The notes below the pieces were generated by a model. It was not told where the DNA came from. It searched no databases and saw only the letters and a list, made by a program, of their open reading frames with translations. Source: an uncultured Lachnobacterium sp. (GTDB lineage Bacteria; Bacillota; Clostridia; Lachnospirales; Lachnospiraceae). From it: a stretch of DNA of 45,171 nt. A program made the position numbers and the translations under genes. Below, in pieces: positions 24,691-34,091 of the stretch. The number at the start of each line of letters is the position of its first letter. Within the stretch, counting starts at the first letter, position 1. The DNA lies in contig CALAST010000084.1 of NCBI GenBank assembly GCA_937889225.1, positions 1 to 45,171 of the forward strand. Direction: 5' to 3'.

Positions 24691-26048
24691 TGTTTCTGTT
24701 CCTGCCTTTCAAAATTATGTATCCAATCTGCTTTTAATAAGTATACCAAAAAAATCACGGAACTAATAGCCCAAGTTATCGGATATGCAAAAAATACCAT
24801 TTGAATATTACCAAACTGTTTTGCTACCATTGTAATATACGTAATTCGAATTCCACACCACGAAATCATCATCACAATCATCGGAACGGTCGACTTTCCA
24901 GCTCCACGCATAATTGCGGCAGCTGCATGTGAAAATGATAATAAAAAATAAAATAACGTAACCGTTCTTGCTTGAAGAACTCCATAAGATACTGTTTCAG
25001 CATCTCCACCAAATAAAGGAATCAATTGTGGTGCAAACGTATAAATCAATATTCCCATCGTTTCTGCTAATGTAATCGCACAAACAATCCCAAACATTGC
25101 TCCCTTTTTTACGCGCTCATATTGTTTGGCTCCTAAATTTTGTCCTACAAACGTTGTAAGTGCCATGGAAAAACAGGTAATCGGTAAAAATCCAAACCCT
25201 TCTATTTTCGTATACGAGCCACAACCTGCCATTGCGGCTGTTCCAAATGCATTGATATTGGACTGCACCACCACATTTGCTATGGAAATAATGGAATTTT
25301 GCACTCCCGATGGCAAACCAATGGAAACAATTTGTTTTAACATCTCTTTTTCCATGCGAATTTCTTTTAGATGAATCTGATATACGTCCTGAATCTTCAT
25401 CAATCGTCCCATACACAAGGCAAGACTTAAAAACTGAGAAAGAATCGTAGCCAGTGCGGCAAATTCCACACCCAAACGAAATACTCCGCAAAACAGCAAA
25501 TCCAATATAATATTTACAATGGATGAAACAATTAAATAATAAAGGGGACGTTTACTATCTCCTACCGCCTGTAAAATACTCTTACAAACATTATATAAAA
25601 CAACGGCCAATGAACCGCAAAAATAAACTCTTAAATACATAACAGAATTTGGAAATACATCAGATGGTGTACCCATCCACTTAAGAATCTGTGGTGTAAA
25701 CAATACCCCTATGACACTCATCACAATACCGGATACAATGCCAAATGCCACATCTGTATGTACTGCAATGCGAACTTTATCATACTCTTTAGCCCCAAAA
25801 TAGCGTGAAATCACAACACCTGCTCCCATTGCCGTTCCATTAAAAAATCCTACCAACAAAAAAATCAGGCTTCCTGTTGAAGTTACCGAAGCAAGTGCTT
25901 CATCCCCCAAAAAATTTCCTACAATCAAAGAATCTGCCATATTGTAGAATTGTTGAAACATCTGTCCCAAAAATAACGGAATCGCAAATCCGATAATCTG
26001 TTTTGGAATCGAACCTTCCGTTAATACCGTACCTTTTGTATTACTCAT
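24675..26048 (-). CDS. MATE-family efflux protein (clostridial type)
   Basis: A 457-aa protein with about 12 membrane helices. Family landmarks are the start TEGSIPKQIIGFAIPLFLGQ, FYNMADSLIVGNFLGDEALA, a second repeat (QIVSIGLPSGVQNSI) and FGFLPITCFSMALTTFVGQN. It differs clearly from the MATE at 386-1735, belonging to the subgroup with an N-terminal cytosolic LTEGSI segment. A GAGG ribosome binding site precedes the ATG. The ispF gene overlaps its 3' end, an unusual pairing of transporter and isoprenoid genes that is probably only operon packing. Confidence 0.93.
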   Translation of the reverse strand: MSNTKGTVLTEGSIPKQIIGFAIPLFLGQMFQQFYNMADSLIVGNFLGDEALASVTSTGSLIFLLVGFFNGTAMGAGVVISRYFGAKEYDKVRIAVHTDVAFGIVSGIVMSVIGVLFTPQILKWMGTPSDVFPNSVMYLRVYFCGSLAVVLYNVCKSILQAVGDSKRPLYYLIVSSIVNIILDLLFCGVFRLGVEFAALATILSQFLSLALCMGRLMKIQDVYQIHLKEIRMEKEMLKQIVSIGLPSGVQNSIISIANVVVQSNINAFGTAAMAGCGSYTKIEGFGFLPITCFSMALTTFVGQNLGAKQYERVKKGAMFGIVCAITLAETMGILIYTFAPQLIPLFGGDAETVSYGVLQARTVTLFYFLLSFSHAAAAIMRGAGKSTVPMIVMMISWCGIRITYITMVAKQFGNIQMVFFAYPITWAISSVIFLVYLLKADWIHNFERQEQKQCVLG

Positions 26049-26175
26049 ATTTTTTGCCTCATAATTACTATACTAATTGGAACGCAAGCAATGTATAGTT
26101 GCCTGCGTTTACCCACAATCCGCTTTACAAATTGCGTTTCTATGCAAACCTCAATGTTCTCAACTAAAACAATAA

Positions 26176-26292
26176 ACACACCATAAAGAAACTTTCTATC
26201 TTATATTTGCATAATTGCTTTTTTCTATCCATTTCAATTAGAAAATCTAACGACAATTATTCAAATATAAATAAAAACACTTTATGGTGTGT
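26176..26292. repeat. Nested 117-bp palindromic element between pta and the MATE gene
   Basis: Perfect 13-base terminal inverted repeat ACACACCATAAAG (26176-26188) / CTTTATGGTGTGT (26280-26292). Inside it is a second pair (26202-26217 with 26254-26269, 15 of 16 matching) and a central TTAGA/TCTAA hairpin (26238-26250). The whole element could fold into one long stem. It may serve as the pta terminator (T-rich DNA follows on the minus strand) or be a small non-autonomous mobile element. Confidence 0.6.
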
Positions 26293-26334
26293 ACTAGGAA
26301 ACTCTAGGTTATGTTTTACTTATGCACGGTTTCA

Positions 26335-27312
26335 TTATGCAAGAGCTGCTGTAATAATAGCCATTGCGTAAACTTCTTCTGCATTGCATCCGCGAGATAA
26401 GTCATTAATTGGTGCATTTAAACCTAAAAGAATTGGACCATATGCATCAAATCCGCCAAGACGCTGTGCAATCTTGTAACCGATGTTACCTGCGTTGATA
26501 TCAGGGAATACAAATGTGTTAGCTTGTCCTGCAACTTTGCTGTTTGGACATTTTGTTTTTGCAACGGTTGGAGAAACTGCTGCGTCAAACTGTAATTCGC
26601 CATCAATTGCAAGTTCCGGATATCTTTCTTTTGCTTTGTTTGCTGCAGAACGAACTTTATCTACTGTTTCCCCTTTTCCTGAACCAAGTGTAGAGTAGCT
26701 TAAGAATGCAACTTTTGGATCGATACCGAAGATTTCAGCACATTTTGCTGTTTCGCCGGCGATTTCTACTAATTCATCATCTGTTGGGAATAAGTTAATT
26801 GCACAGTCACCCATTGCTAACATTTCATTTCCACCATTGCCATCCGGACGAGCTAAAATAAAGCAGGAAGATACGATTGTATTGCCAGGTTTTGTTTTAA
26901 TCAGCTGTAATGCCGGACGTACTGTATCTGCTGTAGAATAAGTAGCTCCCCCAAGTAAGCTTTCTGCTTTGCCCATTTTTACAAGCATGGTTCCAAAGTA
27001 GTTAGAAGCAGACAATACTTTGCGAGCTTCTTCCGGTGTAACCCCTTTTTTCTTACGAAGTTCACAGTAGTAAGCTACCATTTCTTCGAATTCGTCATAG
27101 TTTGCCGGGTCAATGATTTGTGCACCTGTGATGTCAAAATTGCCATCTTTTGCAGCAGCTTCGATTTCATCTTTGTTTCCTACAAGAATTGGTGTAAGAA
27201 TTCCATCTGCTAATAAACGAGCAGATGCTTCAAGAATACGTGGGTCGCTTCCTTCCGGGAACACGATTTTTCTTGGGTTTTCCTTTAAGATGTTAATCAT
27301 TTTTGTAAACAT
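26335..27312 (-). CDS. pta: Phosphate acetyltransferase
   Basis: A 325-aa single-domain Pta, which interconverts acetyl-CoA and acetyl phosphate in acetate fermentation. Landmarks are the N-terminal KIVFPEGSDPRILEASARLL, LLGGATYSTADTVRPALQ, FLSYSTLGSGKGE and the C-terminal DINAGNIGYKIAQRLGGF. The length matches the short form. AAAGGAGA precedes the ATG. The usual partner ackA is not downstream; the next gene on that strand is the MATE gene beyond a palindrome, so acetate kinase must be elsewhere. Confidence 0.97.
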   Translation of the reverse strand: MFTKMINILKENPRKIVFPEGSDPRILEASARLLADGILTPILVGNKDEIEAAAKDGNFDITGAQIIDPANYDEFEEMVAYYCELRKKKGVTPEEARKVLSASNYFGTMLVKMGKAESLLGGATYSTADTVRPALQLIKTKPGNTIVSSCFILARPDGNGGNEMLAMGDCAINLFPTDDELVEIAGETAKCAEIFGIDPKVAFLSYSTLGSGKGETVDKVRSAANKAKERYPELAIDGELQFDAAVSPTVAKTKCPNSKVAGQANTFVFPDINAGNIGYKIAQRLGGFDAYGPILLGLNAPINDLSRGCNAEEVYAMAIITAALA

Positions 27313-27594
27313 ACTATCTTCTCCTTTAATTATAATATTCGTTTATCACTAACTCTCATTTTATACCTATTTTCCAATAAATACAATCTGACAATTTGTA
27401 CAAAATAAAAACAATAAAGAATACCAAAGATTTTTATATATTTTACAATATTTCTTCAATTATAATACCTAAAACATCCACTTTTTTATTCCACTTTTTC
27501 ACTTTCCCTAACATACAACTTTATGATATAATAAAAAAGTTATTGTCCTATAAATGCACAAAATTCTATATGTTTTCCGGAAAGGATTTTATTT
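27313..27594. other. Divergent promoter region between pta and the EamA gene
   Basis: AT-rich spacer between divergent genes. A TATAAT-like -10 (within GATATAATAA, near 27525) serves the plus strand about 65 bases before the EamA start, with a poor -35. Candidate pta promoter elements (TTGTCA and TATAAA) are not ideally spaced. No RNA gene is seen. Confidence 0.45.
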
Positions 27595-28644
27595 ATGAAA
27601 CAAGATTCAAAAAAAGGCATTCTTTTATTACTGATTACAGCTTCTGTTTGGGGAGTTGCTTTTGTGGCACAAAGCTTTGGTATGGAACATATGAATGCAT
27701 TTGCATTTAACTGTATCCGAAATATCATTGCAGTGATAGTATTGCTTCCAATTGCATTTTACCAACACCACAAACAAAAAAATACTTATTTTAATAGCAA
27801 AGAAACAACTTTACACAACACAGAAACCAATTCCACACTCTTAGCTTTACATAACCAAAATAAAACGATGAAAACATCTCATTTTTACCATATAAATACT
27901 CACTCTAATAAATTTCATTTATGGAATAGTTTCTCTAAACAAAAAGATTTATTTATGGGTGGTTTCGTTTGCGGAACGGCTCTTTGCATTGCTTCTAATT
28001 TTCAGCAACTGGGCATTGAACACTCTACTGTAGGAAAATCTGCTTTTATTACTACGTTGTATATTGTACTTGTTCCAATTTTCGGATTATTTCTAAAAAA
28101 GAAAGTACCGTTCCAAGTTTGGATTGGTGTCATTTTAGCTATGATTGGTCTGTATCTGCTTTGCATGAACGAAGAACGGTTTGTACTTGGTATCGGAGAT
28201 AGTTACCTACTGTTATGTGCCATATTTTTCACATTTCAGATTATGTTAGTGGATTACTATGTTACTAAAACAGATGGATTGTTGCTTAGTATTATACAAT
28301 TTTTTGTAACAGCTGTTCTTTCCGGTATTTGCATGATTTTTACGGAAATTCCAAGTATTGCAAATATTATGGATTGTGCCATTCCGTTACTTTATGCAGG
28401 TGGAATTTCCTGTGGTGTTGGGTATACGTTGCAAATTATCGGGCAAAAATATGTTTCTGCTACAATTGCTTCTTTAATTATGAGTTTGGAGTCTGTCATT
28501 GCAGCACTTGCCGGATGGGTAATTTTGCATGAGGTTCTTTCAACAAAAGAATTATTGGGTTGTATACTTGTTTTTACAGCAATTGTAGTAACACAAATTC
28601 CCATAAAAGCAAACAACACAAGCAATAAAGACGTTACCTTTTAG
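27595..28644 (+). CDS. EamA/DMT-superfamily transporter with an unusual hydrophilic loop
   Basis: A 349-aa drug/metabolite transporter with ten helices in two EamA repeats. Landmarks include ITASVWGVAFVAQSFGMEHM at the start and LIMSLESVIAALAGWVILHE near the end, the usual EamA C-terminal motif. Between helices 2 and 3 a loop of about 60 residues (58-119), rich in Asn, Thr, His and Lys, makes the protein longer than the usual 290-300 aa. AAAGGA lies eight bases before the ATG. The transported compound is unknown. The gene is monocistronic and ends in a strong hairpin. Confidence 0.9.
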   Translation: MKQDSKKGILLLLITASVWGVAFVAQSFGMEHMNAFAFNCIRNIIAVIVLLPIAFYQHHKQKNTYFNSKETTLHNTETNSTLLALHNQNKTMKTSHFYHINTHSNKFHLWNSFSKQKDLFMGGFVCGTALCIASNFQQLGIEHSTVGKSAFITTLYIVLVPIFGLFLKKKVPFQVWIGVILAMIGLYLLCMNEERFVLGIGDSYLLLCAIFFTFQIMLVDYYVTKTDGLLLSIIQFFVTAVLSGICMIFTEIPSIANIMDCAIPLLYAGGISCGVGYTLQIIGQKYVSATIASLIMSLESVIAALAGWVILHEVLSTKELLGCILVFTAIVVTQIPIKANNTSNKDVTF

Positions 28645-28668
28645 CAGTATGCTAATGGTAACGTCTTT
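28627..28668 (+). terminator. Strong terminator-like hairpin over the EamA stop codon
   Basis: Perfect 12-base stem AAAGACGTTACC / GGTAACGTCTTT, with an inner TTAGCA/TGCTAA stem. The EamA stop codon lies inside the hairpin. It sits between convergent genes and probably serves both, though the U-runs are short. Confidence 0.75.
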
Positions 28669-28704
28669 GTTCCTATACGGGATTTTTGATTGCTTTTTCC
28701 AAGT

Positions 28705-31700
28705 TTAAGATTTCTTATATAATTTTTTTAAAAATACTGCGATAGAAACCAGTATTGCAGATATTCCTGTTGCTGCATTGTAACCTCCTACTTGTCCTGT
28801 TTTTGGAGAAGTTACTTCTTGCTTATTCTTGTCTGCATTATTTCCCGTTTGACCATTCTGTGTGTGGTTATTTACATTTTGGTCACTTCCTGTCTGGTTG
28901 TTTCCGTTTTGATTATTTTCGGTTTGGTCATTTCCAGTGTTATGATTGTCGTTTGGTGTTTGTGCACTTTCTGCTTCTTTTACAACAACTGTTCTTGTTG
29001 CAGAAGCCGTATTTCCGGATTTATCTGTTACTTCATAAATAATTTGATATGTTCCGGCAATACTTGTGTTGACTTTTCCTGTTACAATAATACTTTGTGT
29101 TAAATCACCATCTGTATTATCTGATGCAAAAATGCCTTCCAGTATATCAAAATTATCTCCAACCTGAATAATTGTGTTTTCTTCCACTGTCAAAATTGGA
29201 GATTCGGTATCTCTTTTGACATCTACATAGTATACATTAGTTCTGCTCAAACCGCCATTTTCGTCCGTAACTTCTGCATACCAACCATGAATTCCATCCA
29301 CTACATTTTCCCATACATAAGATGCTTGTGTACCGCTTTCCACTTCCGTAACTGTTCCAATGACTTCATCTTTATAAACATTTACATTCAATCCGGTTGT
29401 TTCCAAAGTTTTCTCCGAAGAAGTAATACCCAAGTCTGCAAATGAAATTTCAAAGTGTTCGGAATCGTTTAATTCTGCACCATCTACAACAAAATCATTT
29501 CCTTCATTTGGAATTTCGGATACTTTTGCATCATAATCACCATAATTATTTCTGTCACTTCCGCCATATGATGGAGTATAAGTACGAATAATGATTTTTT
29601 CTCCTTCCAAATCAAAATGCATAAGTCTTATATATCCGGCACCGCCTTCTAAAAGTCCCTGATAGTCAAAGAGCATATTGTATACGGTTCTCGTAGTTCC
29701 ATCTGCGTTTGTAAAGGTGTCGGTTGTGGTTCTTGCATTGTGATAGTGACCGGAAAGTACCATGCATACATTTTCATTAGTTGCCACTACTTCATCATGG
29801 ATACGCTGTGGTTCTTCTCCCAATCCGCCACTTGCTAATAAGTATTCATGGAAGTTTAGGATTGCTTTTCGTTCCGGATACTGTGCGAGTACATCATTGA
29901 GCCATTCAATTTCTTCATCTCCAATACCCCATCCCATATATACCATAATAAAGTCGATTCCACCAACGGTTATCAAGTCGTAATGTCCACGATTGTCTTT
30001 ATAACTTTCCCCATACCATGCATTATCTGCATAACGGCTTTCTCCAAAGTATTTAGAGAAATTATCATAGGATCCACTCAAATGTCCTACATCATGGTTT
30101 CCTGCTAAAATTCCATAGGCAATTCCGGATTCATCCAGCAATTTATACGCTGCGTTTGCCTGCTCCCATTCCTGCACGTTTGGTTCATCATCAATAATAT
30201 CTCCATCGTGGAAGATGTACTGAATATTCATTCTTTCACGATTTGCCAGAATCCAGTTGTGAATATTTAACTGATGCTGATATACACCATCTAATTCTTG
30301 GTCTGAATTTCCTTCATAATCTTCGTTGTAATACTGCGTATCACTCTCAATTACAAAAGTAAAGTCATAACTGTCTCTTGTGGTATCATCCACATTATAA
30401 GTAGCTGCACCTGCTTCTGTCTTGTTGATGCTTTCTTCTGATATTACAGCAATATCCGACTGTACACTATCATCTGTTTTCTCTGTAACATCTGCTTCTG
30501 CATTGTTATCAACGTCTGTTGTGCTATCCGACTGTACATTATTGTCCGTTTCTTCCGTAACATCCTTCTCTGCATTATTATCAACGTCCGTTGTGCTATC
30601 CGACTGTACATTATTATTGGTTCTATCTTCTTTCAGGGAAGCCTCATACTGTGTCGGAGTATAGCCTTCTCCATTTTGAACAATTACATTAACACAATTA
30701 TCCTCAAAATGGTCTTTCAGGCTCACTTTACCGCATAAGTTCATAGTTTCCCCATCCATCGTCTGTTCTGCATCCAGTTTTTCCCATTCTTCTGTTGCAG
30801 TATTATACACATACATAAATGTCTTTGCGTTGTTGCTGATTCCGGTCCATTCTACACTAATAACGGTATGTTCATCTACCGTATCGTCCAGTTCAATACG
30901 GAAACTTTCATATGGGAACCCGTTTCCTGTATTTTCTTCAAATACCTTTTTAATGCTGCCACTTGTATTACTGATTCCACTATCCTTTATAATATTTGTA
31001 TCTTCTAATTCATAACGTTCCCCCGACTTAAAGGTAACCGTCATTTTATCATTGCTTTCATCTGTTACTTTTACGGAAAGTGTTGGATTTGTTGTAACTG
31101 TCGTTCCATTTTCCGGCGTTACCTGTTCATCAATGGAAGCAGATTCTTGCGGAGTGATAAATGTAAGTTCTTTTTCTGCTACATTTCCGACTTCATCACG
31201 AGAGGTAATCGATAAAGTATGTTCTCCTGCCAGCATTTCAAGAGCTCGAAATTCATATGGCACATCAATCGTTTTTCCATCTAATAAAACTACGGTAGTT
31301 ACTTCTTTACTGTGAGCATCCTTTGCTAGCACTTCAATTGTTCCATTATGATAAATAGCTTTTTCTTCTATATTTGTTGTAATTTCAGGTGCTGTATTGT
31401 CAACCGTTACCCTAATGATTTCTTTTCCATTGGAAATGGTATGTTCTCCATCTTCTGTTTGTGTGGTATCCCACATATAGCGAATGGATTCAAAATCACT
31501 GTCTTCTAACTGGAATGTGACATAAAGAATTTCATTTTTTGAAGTGCCATCTCCCATGGAAATCGGTGTTTCTTGAGATTGTATCGTTAAGTCAACTTTT
31601 TCCACGCTATCCATATTTTCGTGTTCCACTGCACCCAGACCTTTTTTCGTCTGATAAGAAACAGGATTTAATGTTTTTCCATTTGGCAATACCATACGAA

Positions 31701-33912
31701 TATTTTGAATGGTAAAATCATCGTTATTTTCAATATTGTGTTCTAAAACATTTGCTTTATTCCCTGCATGAAATTCCACTGTAATGGTTTTGGTTTCTGC
31801 ATCAAATTTATTAGCATCAATATCATACACATAAGTTCTTACATCACTATAGGTTCCTTCATGGAAAATGCCTACAACTTCTCCGTCTACAGCTACTGCA
31901 TTCTTGAAAAATACATCCGTATCGGTCGCTTCAAAAGCAATTTTTCCAAAACCATTAATGGATGTTTTTGCTTCGCCGGTAACGTCTTTTCCATCAATGG
32001 AAAGTGTCTGTCCATACGCAATTACCTGCTGCATATCTGTAATTGTATCACCGTCTTTTAAGTTCAACTGGGCTGATTCTTTGGCATCTGTATTGGTAAT
32101 GGTACTTTCCTCTGTAGAAACCGTACAAAATCCGTCACTTACGGAAAAATAGTAAGTAAAGCTTCTTTTATTCAATAAATCCACATTATTTAATGTTTTG
32201 GTATAAGTATCATCACCATTTCCAACCAAATTGTAGCTTTCAAAATTTTCTTGGTCATTATATTTTAAAAACAATTTTACGGTTTTTATCGTTGTTTCTT
32301 CGGAAACAGCTTTTATGGTAAATGCGAGTGCTTCGGTATCATTAGAAAAATTTTCTTTGCTCATATCCGTTACTATCGGCTGCTGTTGTGGTATTACGGT
32401 TTTTGCCTGATATGCCGGTTTTTCAGAAGAAGTAATTGTTCCCGGTGTTGGAGTCTGTGTATCCCCTGTCAAAACAGTTGTAAATATTCCATCTGCATAT
32501 TGATTTTGATAGGTAATGGATGCATCTGGGTTTGTATTATCGACATTATCATTGTAAAGAACCGAATCAATTACCACACCTGTATTTGTCGTAATATTCA
32601 TACCACGTCTGCTTCCATTTGCCATACCCCCGCTTTCAATCCTAATCCACTGATTTTCGGTTAAGCTTGTCCCAAACTTAGTATTAAAATCTTCCAGTGT
32701 CACTTCTGAATTTGAACCATTATCCACCCAAAATACCAACGTTTCTTTTGCTTCTAACATACGGTCTTTATCTGTTTCCCACCATGTAGTGCTTACTCCG
32801 GTATCCGGATACAGATAATTGAGTTTATAGTCTTTCAAATTAATTGTTGTATCGGAATTATTATAGATTTCAATAAATTCATAAGCATCCGCACCATTCA
32901 TATTCGCACTATCCGGTAATAATTCGGTAATCACAAGTGCCGGAGCTTTTGTTTCGTCTACGGTATCAGTTTGCGTTCCCTCAATCGTTACTGTTTGATT
33001 TTGTATAACTGCTGTATTTGTACCATCAAAAATGCTGACGGTATAAGTAAACACACCTTTTTCTGCTACATCTGCAAATGGTACACTTCCTGTTAATTTC
33101 CCTTCTGCATCCAATGTTAAAGCATACTCTTTTTCTCCATCCACTGTAATTTTTCCGGAAATAACATTTTGAAGTCCCAAATTAGTATCGGTTACCGTAA
33201 TATCCAAAGCTGTATTTTCTGCCAATTCCGATACTTCTGTTGCTGTTATGGTTGGTGTATTTACCACATCAGGAGCTGTATAAACACCCAAAATATCATC
33301 TTGTGCAACTTCAAGTGGTGTTGGTGTCCGGTCATAGTCTACCACAATCTGATTTCCATTATAGGTAAATGCGATTGCTTCGTCTTCACCAATACTTCCA
33401 TCAGAAGAACCTGATTTTTCATATGATGCCTGTGCCAATACCTGTCCTGTTGCTGTCGCAACTGCTAATGTTCTTGGTCCGGAATTATGAAGCCCGTCAC
33501 ACGCCAATTCAACTATCAAAGCATCCTCAGAAATCTTATAATACTCACAAAAATCCGCTTTTGTGGACTCTGCATTTCCTTCATTTTTAATCCATATTAA
33601 CATACTGCTGTTTGCCGGAAGTTTCTGAATATCCGGGTCCCATAACGTCTGTTTCGTTCCATTGACATATATAATATGATAATTGGATAAGTCAATATCT
33701 TTATCACTGATATTTGTCAGCTCATAATATTCATAAGCATCCAACTTACTTAAATTTTTCGTGTTTGGCACAATTTCCGTAATTAAAACAGGGGAACTGA
33801 TTTTTAACTCATTGTTTCCACTTTCCTTTGCCAAAACCGGCATCTTACTGCCAGACATCGCAACAAGTACTGCAAGTGATACTGCTGTAAATCTTGTGAC
33901 ATTTCTTTTCAT
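28705..33912 (-). CDS. Cell-wall-anchored metallophosphoesterase with lamin-tail and immunoglobulin-like domains
   Basis: A 1735-aa secreted protein with a signal peptide (about 1-29). Two lamin-tail-like domains follow (starting near 42, LITEIVPNT, and 327, LVITELLPDS), then several beta-sandwich regions. A 24-residue repeat, about 2.4 copies, lies around residues 1105-1160. A metallophosphoesterase domain (about 1184-1430) has Asp1191-x-Gln1193, GD at 1237-1238, GNHD 1271-1274 and GHYH 1388-1391. A DUF5011-like immunoglobulin domain, an Asn/Gln/Thr/Gly-rich linker, and a sorting signal SPKTG (1702-1706) with hydrophobic stretch and KKLYKKS tail complete it. It should be displayed on the wall by sortase and may hydrolyse phosphoesters outside the cell. 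GGAGGT precedes the ATG. Confidence 0.92.
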   Translation of the reverse strand: MKRNVTRFTAVSLAVLVAMSGSKMPVLAKESGNNELKISSPVLITEIVPNTKNLSKLDAYEYYELTNISDKDIDLSNYHIIYVNGTKQTLWDPDIQKLPANSSMLIWIKNEGNAESTKADFCEYYKISEDALIVELACDGLHNSGPRTLAVATATGQVLAQASYEKSGSSDGSIGEDEAIAFTYNGNQIVVDYDRTPTPLEVAQDDILGVYTAPDVVNTPTITATEVSELAENTALDITVTDTNLGLQNVISGKITVDGEKEYALTLDAEGKLTGSVPFADVAEKGVFTYTVSIFDGTNTAVIQNQTVTIEGTQTDTVDETKAPALVITELLPDSANMNGADAYEFIEIYNNSDTTINLKDYKLNYLYPDTGVSTTWWETDKDRMLEAKETLVFWVDNGSNSEVTLEDFNTKFGTSLTENQWIRIESGGMANGSRRGMNITTNTGVVIDSVLYNDNVDNTNPDASITYQNQYADGIFTTVLTGDTQTPTPGTITSSEKPAYQAKTVIPQQQPIVTDMSKENFSNDTEALAFTIKAVSEETTIKTVKLFLKYNDQENFESYNLVGNGDDTYTKTLNNVDLLNKRSFTYYFSVSDGFCTVSTEESTITNTDAKESAQLNLKDGDTITDMQQVIAYGQTLSIDGKDVTGEAKTSINGFGKIAFEATDTDVFFKNAVAVDGEVVGIFHEGTYSDVRTYVYDIDANKFDAETKTITVEFHAGNKANVLEHNIENNDDFTIQNIRMVLPNGKTLNPVSYQTKKGLGAVEHENMDSVEKVDLTIQSQETPISMGDGTSKNEILYVTFQLEDSDFESIRYMWDTTQTEDGEHTISNGKEIIRVTVDNTAPEITTNIEEKAIYHNGTIEVLAKDAHSKEVTTVVLLDGKTIDVPYEFRALEMLAGEHTLSITSRDEVGNVAEKELTFITPQESASIDEQVTPENGTTVTTNPTLSVKVTDESNDKMTVTFKSGERYELEDTNIIKDSGISNTSGSIKKVFEENTGNGFPYESFRIELDDTVDEHTVISVEWTGISNNAKTFMYVYNTATEEWEKLDAEQTMDGETMNLCGKVSLKDHFEDNCVNVIVQNGEGYTPTQYEASLKEDRTNNNVQSDSTTDVDNNAEKDVTEETDNNVQSDSTTDVDNNAEADVTEKTDDSVQSDIAVISEESINKTEAGAATYNVDDTTRDSYDFTFVIESDTQYYNEDYEGNSDQELDGVYQHQLNIHNWILANRERMNIQYIFHDGDIIDDEPNVQEWEQANAAYKLLDESGIAYGILAGNHDVGHLSGSYDNFSKYFGESRYADNAWYGESYKDNRGHYDLITVGGIDFIMVYMGWGIGDEEIEWLNDVLAQYPERKAILNFHEYLLASGGLGEEPQRIHDEVVATNENVCMVLSGHYHNARTTTDTFTNADGTTRTVYNMLFDYQGLLEGGAGYIRLMHFDLEGEKIIIRTYTPSYGGSDRNNYGDYDAKVSEIPNEGNDFVVDGAELNDSEHFEISFADLGITSSEKTLETTGLNVNVYKDEVIGTVTEVESGTQASYVWENVVDGIHGWYAEVTDENGGLSRTNVYYVDVKRDTESPILTVEENTIIQVGDNFDILEGIFASDNTDGDLTQSIIVTGKVNTSIAGTYQIIYEVTDKSGNTASATRTVVVKEAESAQTPNDNHNTGNDQTENNQNGNNQTGSDQNVNNHTQNGQTGNNADKNKQEVTSPKTGQVGGYNAATGISAILVSIAVFLKKLYKKS
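30453..30625 (-). repeat. 72-bp in-frame tandem repeat in the surface protein gene
   Basis: The phrase TATCCGACTGTACA recurs with starts at 30453, 30525 and 30597, a period of exactly 72 bases or 24 codons. Each full unit encodes an acidic Asn/Asp/Ser/Thr-rich block ending in VTEET or VTEKT. It lies in the linker before the phosphoesterase domain and probably varies in copy number between strains. Confidence 0.85.
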
Positions 33913-34002
33913 AGCTTACCTCCATATTGCGTCATTCTTTTTTGCAGAATAACATCACTATGTAAAATCCACTATCAAAAAAATGTTAAATTTATGTAAA
34001 AA

Positions 34003-34029
34003 TTTGGAGGGAACATGGTTCTCTCCAAA
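34003..34029 (-). terminator. Rho-independent terminator of the DUF4132 operon
   Basis: TTTGGAGGGAAC pairs with GTTCTCTCCAAA across an ATG loop (one G-T pair). On the minus strand it is followed by TTTTTACAT. It lies about 60 bases after the DUF4132 stop codon. Confidence 0.8.
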
Positions 34030-34091
34030 TCAGGCAAAAATGCCCCTTACTTACTACTTAGTACTCCACACTTCAAATACATTCCAAAGCC

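Noticed and set aside
29762..29983. Plus-strand ORFs across the surface protein gene (also at 28755-29103, 30422-30664, 31868-32152)
   Set aside because: They lie opposite a gene with clear domains, show low-complexity composition and have no ribosome binding sites.
30422..30664. Regular repeats on the plus strand resembling a CRISPR array
   Set aside because: The 72-base period is in frame with the surface protein gene, with no spacers of constant length and only 2.4 copies; it is a coding tandem repeat.
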